NCBI GenBank assembly: GCA_910589415.1
Contig: OU342637.1
Span: forward strand, 32,084,162 to 32,148,161
Length of the DNA: 64,000 bases
Reading direction: 5' to 3'
From: Malachius bipustulatus
Lineage: Eukaryota; Arthropoda; Insecta; Coleoptera; Melyridae
The notes under the pieces: generated by a model
Seen by the model: the letters and a program-made list of their open reading frames with translations, nothing else
Told to the model about the DNA's origin: nothing
Database searches by the model: none
Translations under genes and position numbers: made by a program
Part shown: positions 49,601 to 56,570 of the stretch, one piece after another
Numbering within the stretch: position 1 is the first letter of the stretch
Layout of the letters: each line of letters starts with the position of its first letter

Positions 49601-52600
49601 ATTGAAGTTCAAGACAAGTGGGGCAACTATCAAGTGGTTCGTTCTTTAATTGACTCTGGCAGTCAGTCGTCTTTTATTACTGATCGGTGCCGCAAGCGTT
49701 TGGGCTTGCACTTGAATCGATCATCAACACCTATTTCTTGTTTGGGTCACGTGACCTTGGGATCGGCCCAGGGATCATCTGATTGCATTATTCGTCCCGT
49801 TGGGGTACCATCACCTACTTTTAAAGTAAGTACTTTGGTCTTGCCCAATATTTGTGGAAAACTTCCCAGTGTTGACATTTCGCCATCGAAGGCGCTTGAT
49901 AATTTGAAGTTAGCGGATCCTAATTGGTACACGCCTGGTTCTGTCGATGTTTTGCTAGGAGCTGACATCTTTCCCAATATTGTTCATGGTGGTTATTTGT
50001 CGGGCAGTGATAACTGTCCAGCCGCAATGAACACGACGTTTGGTTGGGTTCTTTTGGGAACCATTTCGTCGAAGGTTGCGGGCGAGGTTCAAGCTTGTTT
50101 TGCGTCGGTAGATTCGACCCTTGAAGAGACTCTTAAGGCATTTTGGAGAGTTGAGGAGGTGCCTTCAGTTGAGGTTTGCTCTAATGAGGAACAAGAGGCT
50201 GAGTCGTTGTTCGTTGAGTCTCATTATCGAGAAGAATCAGGTCGTTTTGGGGTATTGTTGCCATTTAAGGATAGCAAAGAGTTGCCTATCTTTAATGATT
50301 CGTTGAATGTCGCAGATCGTCGTTTGCTCGCTTTGGAGAGACGATTGTCGAGGTTGCCTCACATTAGAGACATGTATGTAGAGTTTATGAAAGATTATTT
50401 GGAGGCTGGGCACATGTCGTTGGTGCCATTGGAGTCGGAATCTGCAAACTCTTATTACATTCCGCATCATTGCGTTTTTAAAGACCCTGGAGTTTCGATG
50501 TCTTCTGATGTGTCTTCACTCGCCCCAGTATCGTCGAAAATTCGTGTCGTTAGGTTCTTGTTACAACTAGGTCAAGAAAATTCAAAGAAGTTTCCTCTCA
50601 CTTCGAAAGCCATTCGTCTCGGGCTTTATGTCGATGATCTTGCCATTGGGGCAAATCAAATCGAGGAAACCTTGGAGTTGAGAAATCAGCTCATTTCGCT
50701 ATTGCAATTGGGACAATTTGAGTTGCGGAAATGGTCTGCTAATAATCCACAATTGCTTCAGGATCTGCCTGTTGAACATCGTCAACAGCAGTCATCCAAC
50801 TTTGATTCGGAATCGGACTTTTCCGGGAAAATTCTCGGTCTTCAGTGGCACTCGGCTACTGATTCATTTTCGTTCGCGGTTAAGTCCATAGATTCACCTT
50901 GTACTAAGAGAAGCATTCTCTCAGAAGTCGCTAAGATCTATGACCCGTTGGGTTTCTTGTGCCCATTGACCTTTATGGCAAAACGAGTCATTCAACATTT
51001 GTGGTATCTCGGGCTGGATTGGGATGAAGATCCACCAGCTGATGTTGTCGAAAAGTGGAATCGATATAAGTCCACTCTTCATGTTTTATCCAAGTTGACA
51101 ATCCCTAGGTGCTTGGTTCCCGAAGGATCTTTCGTGTCGTGTCAGCTGCACGCATTTTGTGATGCGTCGACTGCAGGTTATGCGGGTGTGGTGTATTATC
51201 GTTTCGAGGACGCCGATGGCAATGTGCAGGTTCGTTTCGTTACTGCCAAGTCTCGTGTTGCTCCGCTCAAACCACTCTCCGTTCCACGGCTGGAATTGTG
51301 TGCCGCAGTCTTACTATCAGATCTCGTTTCGTTCGTCCTTGAACAAGGTCCTCAATCCATTGTTGTTGATAAGGTTTTCGCTTGGAGTGACTCTTCGGTC
51401 GCTCTATCCTGGATCAAGTCGTCTCCACATCGGTGGAAGACTTTTGTTTCGAATCGTGTCGTCCACATTCAGGATCGAATTCCTCCGGATTGTTGGAATC
51501 ATGTACGTTCAGGTGACAACCCAGCGGACGTCGCGTCTCGGGGCTTGTTACCAGAGGAGTTAGTCGGGGCTTCCGCATGGTGGGCGGGGCCTGAATTCCT
51601 CAGATTGCCGCTGGAATCTTGGCCAGCACTCTTTCCCATTGCTCCCACTTCTGATGTTGAACTGGAGAAAAGGAATATTGTTTTGTTCGCTACGATAGAG
51701 ATTTCGGATGTCGATGTTTTGTTGAAAAGATTTTCTTCTTTGAGGAAAATTCAGGGTATTATCGCTCGTTGTTTTCGTTTCACTAACAATTGTCGTGCTG
51801 TCAATAGGACCACTGGTGCATTGAGTGTCTCTGAGTTGCATGCTGCTCTCATGCACATTGTTAGAATTGTTCAATCTTCGGTCTTCTCTTCGGAATTGGA
51901 GAAAATTCGCTCTGGTAAACCATGTGCCAAGTACTTGCAGTCATTGTCGCCCTTTATTGATGATTTCGGTATTTTGCGAGTCGGGGGTCGACTGTTGCAT
52001 TCGGGTTTAGCATTCGACGCTAAATATCCCGCATTGTTGCCAGGAAGGCATAGGTTGGTTGAACTTTTGATTGATCAGATACATCGAGGTAATTTGCACC
52101 CAGGAGTGAACACTACTCATTATCTCCTTCAACAAAATTTTTGGATCCTGTCTGCTCGTAGGGTCATTCGTAGTTATTTGTCGAAATGCAATCGTTGCTT
52201 TCGCACTCGTCCCCTCTCGTTGGAGCCTCCCATGGGGAATTTACCTGTCGCTCGTGTCTCCCAATTGAAGCCTTTTAGTTGTGTCGGGGTCGATTATGGG
52301 GGACCCTTTCCTATTGTCTTGTCGAGGTATAGGGGTGTCAAAACTTCTAAAGCCTATTTATGTTTGTTCGTATGTTTCGCGACTCGCGCGATTCATCTCG
52401 AAATCGCTTCTGATTTATCGTCAGAGACTTTCCTGGCAGCTCTTAGGAGGTTTGTCGCTCGCCGCGGTCGCTGTAGTGACATCTACAGTGACTGTGGAAC
52501 CAATTTCGTCGGAGCTAACAAGGAGCTCAACTCAAATTTGAAAATCGCCGCAGAAGGGGAAGGTATTCGATGGCACTTCAATCCACCCTCAGCTCCACAC

Positions 52601-55544
52601 TTCGGTGGACTGTGGGAGAGCGGTGTTAAGTCCGTCAAAACACACATGGCCCGTGTTATTGGTGGTCAAATTTTGACTTATGAGGAGCTGAACACCTTCA
52701 TCGTTCAGATCGAGGCCGTCTTGAATTCGCGCCCCCTTTGCCCCATTAGTAGCGACCCCAACGATCTATCCGCGTTGACCCCTGGTCATTTTCTGACCTT
52801 GGAACCTCTGTCGTCGGTGCCGGATGTGAACTTGTCACATCTGAAGATTTCTCGTCTTTCTCGTTGGCAATTGGTGCAACGGATGCAACGTGATTTTTGG
52901 ACACGTTGGAGGGCTGAATATCTTCATAATTTCCACCAGAGGAGTAAATGGTCGAAAACCCATTTGTTTGAGTCAACGGATATCGGTTCGTTGGTGTTGA
53001 TAAAGGATGAATTGTTGTCTCCTTTGAAATGGGCTCTAGGAAGAATTGTTTCTCTGCACCCTGGTGCGGATGGTGTCGCCAGGGTTGCCTCGGTTCGTAC
53101 GACCAGAGGTCTTTGTAAACGACCTCTGGTCAAACTTTGCCCGTTACCTAACCAGTAACGGACTCAGGGAATTTCGTCCCTGACTTGTCGTTTCGTTTCG
53201 TTTCGTTTTTGTTATTGTCGTTAGTTTCGTTTTCGTTAGTTTCGCTTTTGGTTCAATTTTCTGATAGCGGAAAATTCCTCCGGTAATTTTGGTGGGCGGT
53301 ATGTTACGTCCTTGGTGAATAATCGATTCGTATTCTCTAAGACACCACCGTTTCCTACCCCTTCCTATCCCTTTACACATCGGGACGAAGAAGGAAAAGG
53401 ACACCTGACCGGACAGGACCACACATAGAGAAGAGTCGAGGTTTAACATCGAGAGAGGAGAGAGCTCGACCAAGAGTGCCGTTCGTACCAGACTCGTCGA
53501 TGCTGGTGTTACGAGAACGGGATACCTAGTTCTTTAATTAAATAAGGAAGCGGTATAAAGTAGTGGAACAATCGTGGGTACCTACATAGTGAAGCAGAGT
53601 GAACAATAATAATAGTTACAACATCTCGCAAATTAAAACAAGTGCCCCTTTAGTCGGACAAGACACAAGGTCAGTAATTTCGATAATTATTAATTAATTG
53701 TGTTCCTGTCAATCATTGGCAATTATAGCCTGGTCCTTCCCTAAATTTCGATCCTGTCACCGTGGCGATTTGTCATTACCATCGCGGCATCGAGCCGCAT
53801 TAATTTAGCCCCTTTCAGGATCGAATCGCGTCGTTAATATTTCGTGTTGCTCTTTGACGCGGAGTTAACATATTACATAATCTTACCTCTCGGTTTGTCT
53901 CCCATTTTATTATTACCGTTTGTAAATATTAACGTTTGTTCGTTTGCCATTTTGCATTTTAATTAGGGATCATTTACAAATTAACAGCCACAACAACAGC
54001 ACCAGCACTAGCACCACACAACACAATCCAAGTCACAAGACTTGATAAGGTGCCGGTGCCGGTGAAGTGTGAACAAACTTAGCAAGAATGTCATGATGAC
54101 TACATGCACAAAGGTACCCAAGCCATATATGAAAAGAAAAAGAAGAAAAGGGATGGCTGTTAAGTCAAATGCCAAAAAAAAAAGACTATAAACTCCAAAA
54201 ATTAAAATCTAATGAAATGGCATCTTAGAATTTCGAATTAGAAAAATAATGGCTAAACCTAAAAATAAAAACTAATTAAAAGGAAATCAAAACACAATGA
54301 GTCATGCAATGCTTGGCAACAACTAACTCAAATCAAAAACAGTGAAAGTGATAGTCATATCATTGCATCGTTGCCAGACCGTGAAATTTATTTCCAGGTT
54401 TCAGGAAAATTGGCAAGTTTTAGATATGTGCCATTATGCCTTAGAGATCGATTTATGCAATTTTTTCAGTCAATGCGCGATTTGGTTTGGCGAGAAACAA
54501 GAAGAATTCAACAGTGACGCTTTCTCCATTTATTTGCACTATTACCAGATAATTTAAACTTTCTCCATGTTTATTTGTTACTTGAATTAGTCCTTTTGTA
54601 AGAGTGACTGTCTGAGTTCTGGGATCAAACATTTTTTGAGAATCAATCAATTCAAAATGAGGATTTCATATCTTGGATAAGACGAATTTATGCATCACTT
54701 GGCAACAAGTTTCAAGAAGGGCGCATATAACCTTTTCTTGAGCTACCCATTGTTGCCAGATTTTCAAATCAAGATGGCTAGTAGATAAGAAACATTCATA
54801 ATTAAAAAAAGACAATTACTACAGAGGCTACCTTATTATTGCTCCTATTCAAGAATAATTGTACTAATAGAGGGTCCTTTCAGCATGGGAAAAGAAAAAA
54901 CGTTTCTTGCAATAATTGCCTTGTAGCCAGACTTTTTTCCATTAAAAAATATGGATCATATGTTTCAACTTGTACTTTTTCTGTCATTGTCATTGTTGCC
55001 AAAAAAATTCCAGTAAAAAAAGTCCTTTTAATAAGGCGATGAAGGATTTTATTTCCTATAATAATTATCACTGAGAGAGAGATGGGGTCAAGAAATTTGA
55101 AGAAACTAGAGCGACCTCATCAACATAAAATGACCCCTAAGCCACTACAAAACAGCAACAGCAAAATAAAGATAATAAGCAAACAAAAAACAGTTTTAAA
55201 GATTTTTCGGCAGTGAAATCGTAAGAAACTAAATAAAAAAACTGCAAAAAGTAGCCAAATTTTCATTCACCAATTTTTTTTTATTCATCAAAGTAACTCA
55301 GCTACAACTGCGTGTGAATAATCCTCAGGACTTTTGCGGAATTGGGTCTAAATAACCAATGAATACATTTAAATCAAAACCATTTGTGTGTGTACTTACA
55401 GTTGAGTATTAATGACTGTAGGAGGGGTAACTTACCATGATCAGAATCACCGTCTTCGGCCTTCTCGATCAGATCCTCGTAAGCCGAGCTCACGGTGTTC
55501 CTGCGATTCAACGGTCTGGATTTGTTCAATTTCGGCGACGACAT
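37436..55544 (-). CDS. Mekk1: MAP3K4/MEKK4-type MAP kinase kinase kinase
   Basis: Ten minus-strand exons join in phase to 3708 nt, encoding 1235 residues: 55544-55436, 46516-46113, 46056-45238, 41041-40446, 40379-40238, 40177-40010, 39941-39827, 38920-37871, 37807-37701 and 37633-37436. All introns are GT-AG. The family phosphorylates MAP2Ks of the p38/JNK stress pathways. The kinase domain covers about residues 968-1235, with GQGRFGKV (975), the ATP Lys in AVKEI (997), HRDIKTAN (1089), DFG (1110) and AYMAPEVF across the last junctions, so it should be active. The N-terminal 780 residues are the regulatory region, including [12 protein letters not shown] near 781, a segment typical of MEKK4. 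It is shorter than human MEKK4 (about 1600 residues). Exons are GC-rich and introns AT-rich. The symbol follows the Drosophila orthologue by family resemblance. An upstream 5' UTR exon is not located. Confidence 0.93.
37701..37807 (-). CDS. Mekk1: MAP3K4 exon 9 (activation segment end)
   Basis: The exon enters in phase 1 after ATTACAG, encodes [17 protein letters not shown] and [16 protein letters not shown], and ends in phase 0 at a GTGAGT donor. It carries the APE motif and the DxWSxG motif of the kinase fold. Confidence 0.92.
37871..38920 (-). CDS. Mekk1: MAP3K4 exon 8 (linker and kinase N-lobe)
   Basis: This 1050-nt exon begins [15 protein letters not shown], passes through a Ser-rich low-complexity linker ([20 protein letters not shown]) and then the kinase N-lobe, catalytic loop and DFG. 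It ends at GTQG before a GTGAGT donor. The plus strand has a long shadow frame caused by high GC at third positions. Confidence 0.95.
38990..39740. repeat. TTCTAGAACATTC array in MAP3K4 intron 7
   Basis: The intron is filled with ATTCTAGAACATT, ATTCCAGAACATT and related words, the reverse complement of the satellite at 29061-31310. Seen from the gene strand the motif has the same orientation (TTCTAGAATGT) as that satellite. Confidence 0.85.
39827..39941 (-). CDS. Mekk1: MAP3K4 exon 7
   Basis: The exon encodes [20 protein letters not shown] through FVTEKCERG. It enters in phase 0 after TTTTGCAG and leaves in phase 1 at a GTATTA donor. The joined CERGRG sequence with exon 8 supports both junctions. 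Confidence 0.9.
40010..40177 (-). CDS. Mekk1: MAP3K4 exon 6
   Basis: This 168-nt exon is in phase 0 at both ends and encodes [20 protein letters not shown] through AFKFGFE. It belongs to the helical regulatory region upstream of the kinase. Confidence 0.9.
40238..40379 (-). CDS. Mekk1: MAP3K4 exon 5
   Basis: The exon begins with one base that completes a Lys codon from exon 4, then encodes [20 protein letters not shown] through SEAFLRMLG. The donor is GTAAGT and the acceptor TTTTACAG. Confidence 0.88.
40446..41041 (-). CDS. Mekk1: MAP3K4 exon 4
   Basis: This 596-nt exon starts [16 protein letters not shown] and ends MIDLNDEML in phase 2. It is helix-rich (for example [20 protein letters not shown]) and forms part of the regulatory N-terminal region. 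Confidence 0.92.
41200..41800. repeat. TTCTAGAACATTC array in MAP3K4 intron 3, left part
   Basis: The same repeat family is present here. A block of about 240 bp is duplicated (about 41290-41450 against 41490-41650 and 41680 on), sharing GAGACAAAATTCAAGAGCAT and ACAACTTTTCTA-like words. At 41612-41639 six successive pentamers alternate GAA and TTC without a break. Confidence 0.88.
41935..44818 (-). CDS. LINE ORF2: endonuclease and reverse transcriptase
   Basis: The frame opens after a TAG at about 44821-44819 and encodes about 960 residues. The apurinic-type endonuclease comes first: [42 protein letters not shown] and [10 protein letters not shown]. The reverse transcriptase has [53 protein letters not shown] and the catalytic FADDAKLF. 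No internal stop is seen, so the copy may be young. The first in-frame Met lies well inside, so the start is uncertain; translation may depend on reinitiation after ORF1. Confidence 0.9.
44819..44965 (-). pseudogene. LINE ORF1, C-terminal end only
   Basis: The minus strand reads [20 protein letters not shown], then [12 protein letters not shown], ending NVDSSA with TAG. The motif ELNxR...LYIKY..GVPTIF resembles the C-terminal part of ORF1 proteins of such LINEs. The rest of ORF1 is missing, so the element is 5' truncated. Only one reading-frame step separates it from ORF2. Confidence 0.55.
44990..45165. repeat. TTCTAGAACATTC array in MAP3K4 intron 3, right part
   Basis: This short stretch has ATTCTAAAATATTC, CATTCCAGAATATT and CATTCTAGAACCATT words between the LINE and exon 3. 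It is the far side of the array broken by the LINE. Confidence 0.8.
45238..46056 (-). CDS. Mekk1: MAP3K4 exon 3
   Basis: This 819-nt exon begins [17 protein letters not shown] and ends EDESIFEK at a GTGAGC donor. It contains a tight cysteine cluster, [12 protein letters not shown] (C-x2-C-x4-C-x2-C), that might bind zinc, followed by [20 protein letters not shown] and a Ser-rich stretch ([19 protein letters not shown]). Confidence 0.93.
46113..46516 (-). CDS. Mekk1: MAP3K4 exon 2
   Basis: This 404-nt exon completes a Gly codon from exon 1 and encodes [19 protein letters not shown] through EASRTPRRI. It is basic and Gln-rich ([10 protein letters not shown]). The donor is GTAAGT and the acceptor TTTCAG. 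Confidence 0.9.
46863..47431 (+). repeat. 5' LTR of BEL copy 2
   Basis: The 569-bp LTR begins TGTTACGTCCTTGG and ends GCGGAGTTAACA. A TATAAA box is at 47115-47120. It holds a 13-bp segment (GAAGAAGGAAAAG) missing from the LTRs of copy 1. The target duplication TATTA precedes it. Confidence 0.95.
47438..47455 (+). other. primer binding site of BEL copy 2
   Basis: TGGTCCCTCCGTAGTCGG starts 6 nt after the LTR, after a run of T. It is the same 18 bases as in copy 1. The tRNA was not identified. Confidence 0.75.
47721..48140 (+). repeat. tandemly duplicated leader of BEL copy 2
   Basis: Two units of about 210 bp start at about 47721 and 47933. Each has ATATTGATTTTTGTATTCACGG (or a near form), GGGTACACTCGGTATC, TTATTTTCAACTCG, CACTTGGTTAGGTACTTATT and TTTTTACAGG. 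The first unit has lost a few bases (GTATACTGGG against GTATACCTACTGGG). Confidence 0.88.
48173..53158 (+). CDS. BEL Gag-Pol polyprotein lacking the RT core
   Basis: One frame of 1661 residues runs from the ATG at 48173 ([17 protein letters not shown]). The order is: Gag-like region with [14 protein letters not shown]; Cys/His knuckles near residues 360-430 ([36 protein letters not shown]); aspartic protease near 492 (IDSGSQSSF); RT; RNase H near 990-1130 ([41 protein letters not shown]); integrase with an HHCC zinc site near 1300-1342 and catalytic D, D and E in [17 protein letters not shown] and FGGLWESGV. In RT the segment after SSKIRVV jumps to [13 protein letters not shown] and then YVDDL near 818. 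About 100 residues with the first catalytic Asp and the TYGxA block are absent, with no frame break. The same junction occurs in copy 1. Confidence 0.93.
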   Translation: MSNTLVGANASVSKFLTRLNSILTVVSAPIDEKSRFIVLAACDSASDLYNQVQEVDRNILITVESADKSALVVDVSSEIWKSYSGLLIEVDSVYFQIRAVQLSLESTQDTVVKSRHGSSESLNSRQSGAPALPPSASSHVKLPRIGIPTFDGSLRMWSVYYDLFRTLIHSNDSLAPIEKFQYLVSTLSKEPLTLVKHLPLTDDNYSIAFDTLVQRYQNERVLATCYWQSICNAPKITDSDSSQSLRELLNTFSENITALGQVSGVSLWDFTLFNWLLQKLDNATRKRFELQFASEEFPSYQDLHKFLSSQCRALESSLGNDLSPSAVVGKRSSVKSGGKVESRNSHAFLSTSSASSSKQSCFHCNGEHPISNCRSFLKLDPRKRFEAVKAARLCLNCFGPSHLVKQCPSSHSCKECAGRHHSLLHFVKLSNSDGAASHRVEPPPVASTVAMSSLPSFQDVRSRSRSNTTVLLATACIEVQDKWGNYQVVRSLIDSGSQSSFITDRCRKRLGLHLNRSSTPISCLGHVTLGSAQGSSDCIIRPVGVPSPTFKVSTLVLPNICGKLPSVDISPSKALDNLKLADPNWYTPGSVDVLLGADIFPNIVHGGYLSGSDNCPAAMNTTFGWVLLGTISSKVAGEVQACFASVDSTLEETLKAFWRVEEVPSVEVCSNEEQEAESLFVESHYREESGRFGVLLPFKDSKELPIFNDSLNVADRRLLALERRLSRLPHIRDMYVEFMKDYLEAGHMSLVPLESESANSYYIPHHCVFKDPGVSMSSDVSSLAPVSSKIRVVRFLLQLGQENSKKFPLTSKAIRLGLYVDDLAIGANQIEETLELRNQLISLLQLGQFELRKWSANNPQLLQDLPVEHRQQQSSNFDSESDFSGKILGLQWHSATDSFSFAVKSIDSPCTKRSILSEVAKIYDPLGFLCPLTFMAKRVIQHLWYLGLDWDEDPPADVVEKWNRYKSTLHVLSKLTIPRCLVPEGSFVSCQLHAFCDASTAGYAGVVYYRFEDADGNVQVRFVTAKSRVAPLKPLSVPRLELCAAVLLSDLVSFVLEQGPQSIVVDKVFAWSDSSVALSWIKSSPHRWKTFVSNRVVHIQDRIPPDCWNHVRSGDNPADVASRGLLPEELVGASAWWAGPEFLRLPLESWPALFPIAPTSDVELEKRNIVLFATIEISDVDVLLKRFSSLRKIQGIIARCFRFTNNCRAVNRTTGALSVSELHAALMHIVRIVQSSVFSSELEKIRSGKPCAKYLQSLSPFIDDFGILRVGGRLLHSGLAFDAKYPALLPGRHRLVELLIDQIHRGNLHPGVNTTHYLLQQNFWILSARRVIRSYLSKCNRCFRTRPLSLEPPMGNLPVARVSQLKPFSCVGVDYGGPFPIVLSRYRGVKTSKAYLCLFVCFATRAIHLEIASDLSSETFLAALRRFVARRGRCSDIYSDCGTNFVGANKELNSNLKIAAEGEGIRWHFNPPSAPHFGGLWESGVKSVKTHMARVIGGQILTYEELNTFIVQIEAVLNSRPLCPISSDPNDLSALTPGHFLTLEPLSSVPDVNLSHLKISRLSRWQLVQRMQRDFWTRWRAEYLHNFHQRSKWSKTHLFESTDIGSLVLIKDELLSPLKWALGRIVSLHPGADGVARVASVRTTRGLCKRPLVKLCPLPNQ
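53291..53301 (+). other. polypurine-like tract of BEL copy 2
   Basis: GGTGGGCGGTA directly precedes the 3' LTR, where plus-strand priming is expected. It is short and not purely purine, so the exact priming site is inferred from position. Confidence 0.5.
53302..53870 (+). repeat. 3' LTR of BEL copy 2
   Basis: This 569-bp LTR looks identical to 46863-47431 and is followed by the target duplication TATTA at 53871-53875. Confidence 0.95.
53876..55435. other. remaining part of MAP3K4 intron 1
   Basis: This is AT-rich intron sequence without coding signals. A few short words such as TTGGCAACAA recur. I see no repeat family that I can name. Confidence 0.55.
55436..55544 (-). CDS. Mekk1: MAP3K4 exon 1 (start codon)
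   Basis: The ATG at 55544-55542 opens [20 protein letters not shown], and the exon ends EDGDSDH plus one base at a GTAAGT donor. Phase matches exon 2, 9 kb away. An acceptor (TTGCAG) ends at 55555, so the 5' UTR continues in an unlocated upstream exon. Assignment to this gene rests on phase, position and the acidic/basic character. Confidence 0.75.
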
Positions 55545-55554
55545 CGCCGGTATC

Positions 55555-56570
55555 CTGCAATAATCAAGCGAAAAAATTAAATCCCCGCATACCTTTTTTA
55601 TTTGTTTAGTTACGAACGATTTTTTCAAACGACACAATCATTATTGCAGTGATCATGCTGTTATTGTTGTATTATCTCGTCGTCGTTGTTTATTTCAACA
55701 CTGAACTGGACCGAGAGAGAGCATTCCTAAAATATCTAAAAATATCCGCCCATTATCTATCAATAATATTCAGGCTTGTTAAATGAAATGTAATGCGATG
55801 ATAATGAGGACGTCGTCACTATCTGTACCTATCTATCTCTTGTGTGTGTGTGTGGTTCAAGGCAACTGTCCCTATTGATTTTACACGTAACAATTAGTAG
55901 GTATTAAATGGCAAATCCGAGTTAATGTGGCACTTAATCGTTAATGAGTATGGCAAACAATGAATAATTACTGTTGACAGCCGGTAATAAAAAATACACA
56001 AAAATTAGAATTTCGTCACCTTGATCGTGACTGTAGTAACTCTCAGTTAAGGTGAGGTGAGGTAAGTTAAATATAATCGTGTCCGTTATTGAGTAACACC
56101 ATTACTATATTACGATTTTTTTATAAAAGAAATGATAATCTGATCTATTGTAGAAATTGTAGATAGAAACACCCTGTATACAATAGCTATTTCTATGATT
56201 TTTATGACACGGCTCGAATTATTATTATTGTAGGTACACTCTGTGTTGCACATTAAATAAACACAACATTTGCATTGACTTAAAAACTAACATTAAAATC
56301 AGATTCATCCTAATTAAATTGCCCTAATGTAAATGTGTAAGTATGTAGATATGCCGACCTACAGAAACATTAAAAAAAATAAAAAATACTTAAGTGCATG
56401 AAATGTTCAAAACGAGAAAAAAAAAATAATGGAAAAAATAAAATAAAATAAACTAATTAAGTGAAATGTTCAAAATGTACAAACTAGGTATGTCCGTTGA
56501 TCAGTTCGATAAAGTCGTGACGTAGTACACGCGACACTCACTATGATTTAAGGTACTCATGCACAGAGTT
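55555..56570. other. 5' intron of MAP3K4 or spacer, and probable 3' end of Pao element 3
   Basis: The stretch lies between the acceptor of MAP3K4 exon 1 and the stop codon of the third BEL/Pao pol gene. It should contain that element's 3' LTR, but without the 5' LTR (outside the window) I cannot set its borders. An AACACCCTGTATAC end motif of the dispersed CAGGGTGT family lies near 56168. Confidence 0.4.

Larger units (their letters stand above)
46863..53870 (+). mobile_element. BEL/Pao LTR retrotransposon, copy 2
   Basis: This is a 7008-bp element with two 569-bp LTRs that look identical, TG...CA ends, a 5-bp target duplication (TATTA at 46858-46862 and 53871-53875), a primer binding site, a duplicated leader, one long frame and a G-rich tract before the 3' LTR. 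It sits in MAP3K4 intron 1, antisense to the gene. It is in the opposite orientation to copy 1 and nearly identical to it outside the deletions. Gag, protease, RNase H and integrase look complete, but the RT core is missing, so it should need another element's RT. Confidence 0.96.

Noticed and set aside
14583..53870. The two BEL copies as an artefact of a duplicated or misassembled segment
   Set aside because: Their target duplications, LTR length, internal deletions and flanks all differ, which fits two separate insertions.
37436..55544. The host kinase as MEKK1, ASK1 or another MAP3K
   Set aside because: The long helical regulatory region with [12 protein letters not shown] and the activation segment match the MAP3K4 group. 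No RING, PHD or ASK central domain is present.
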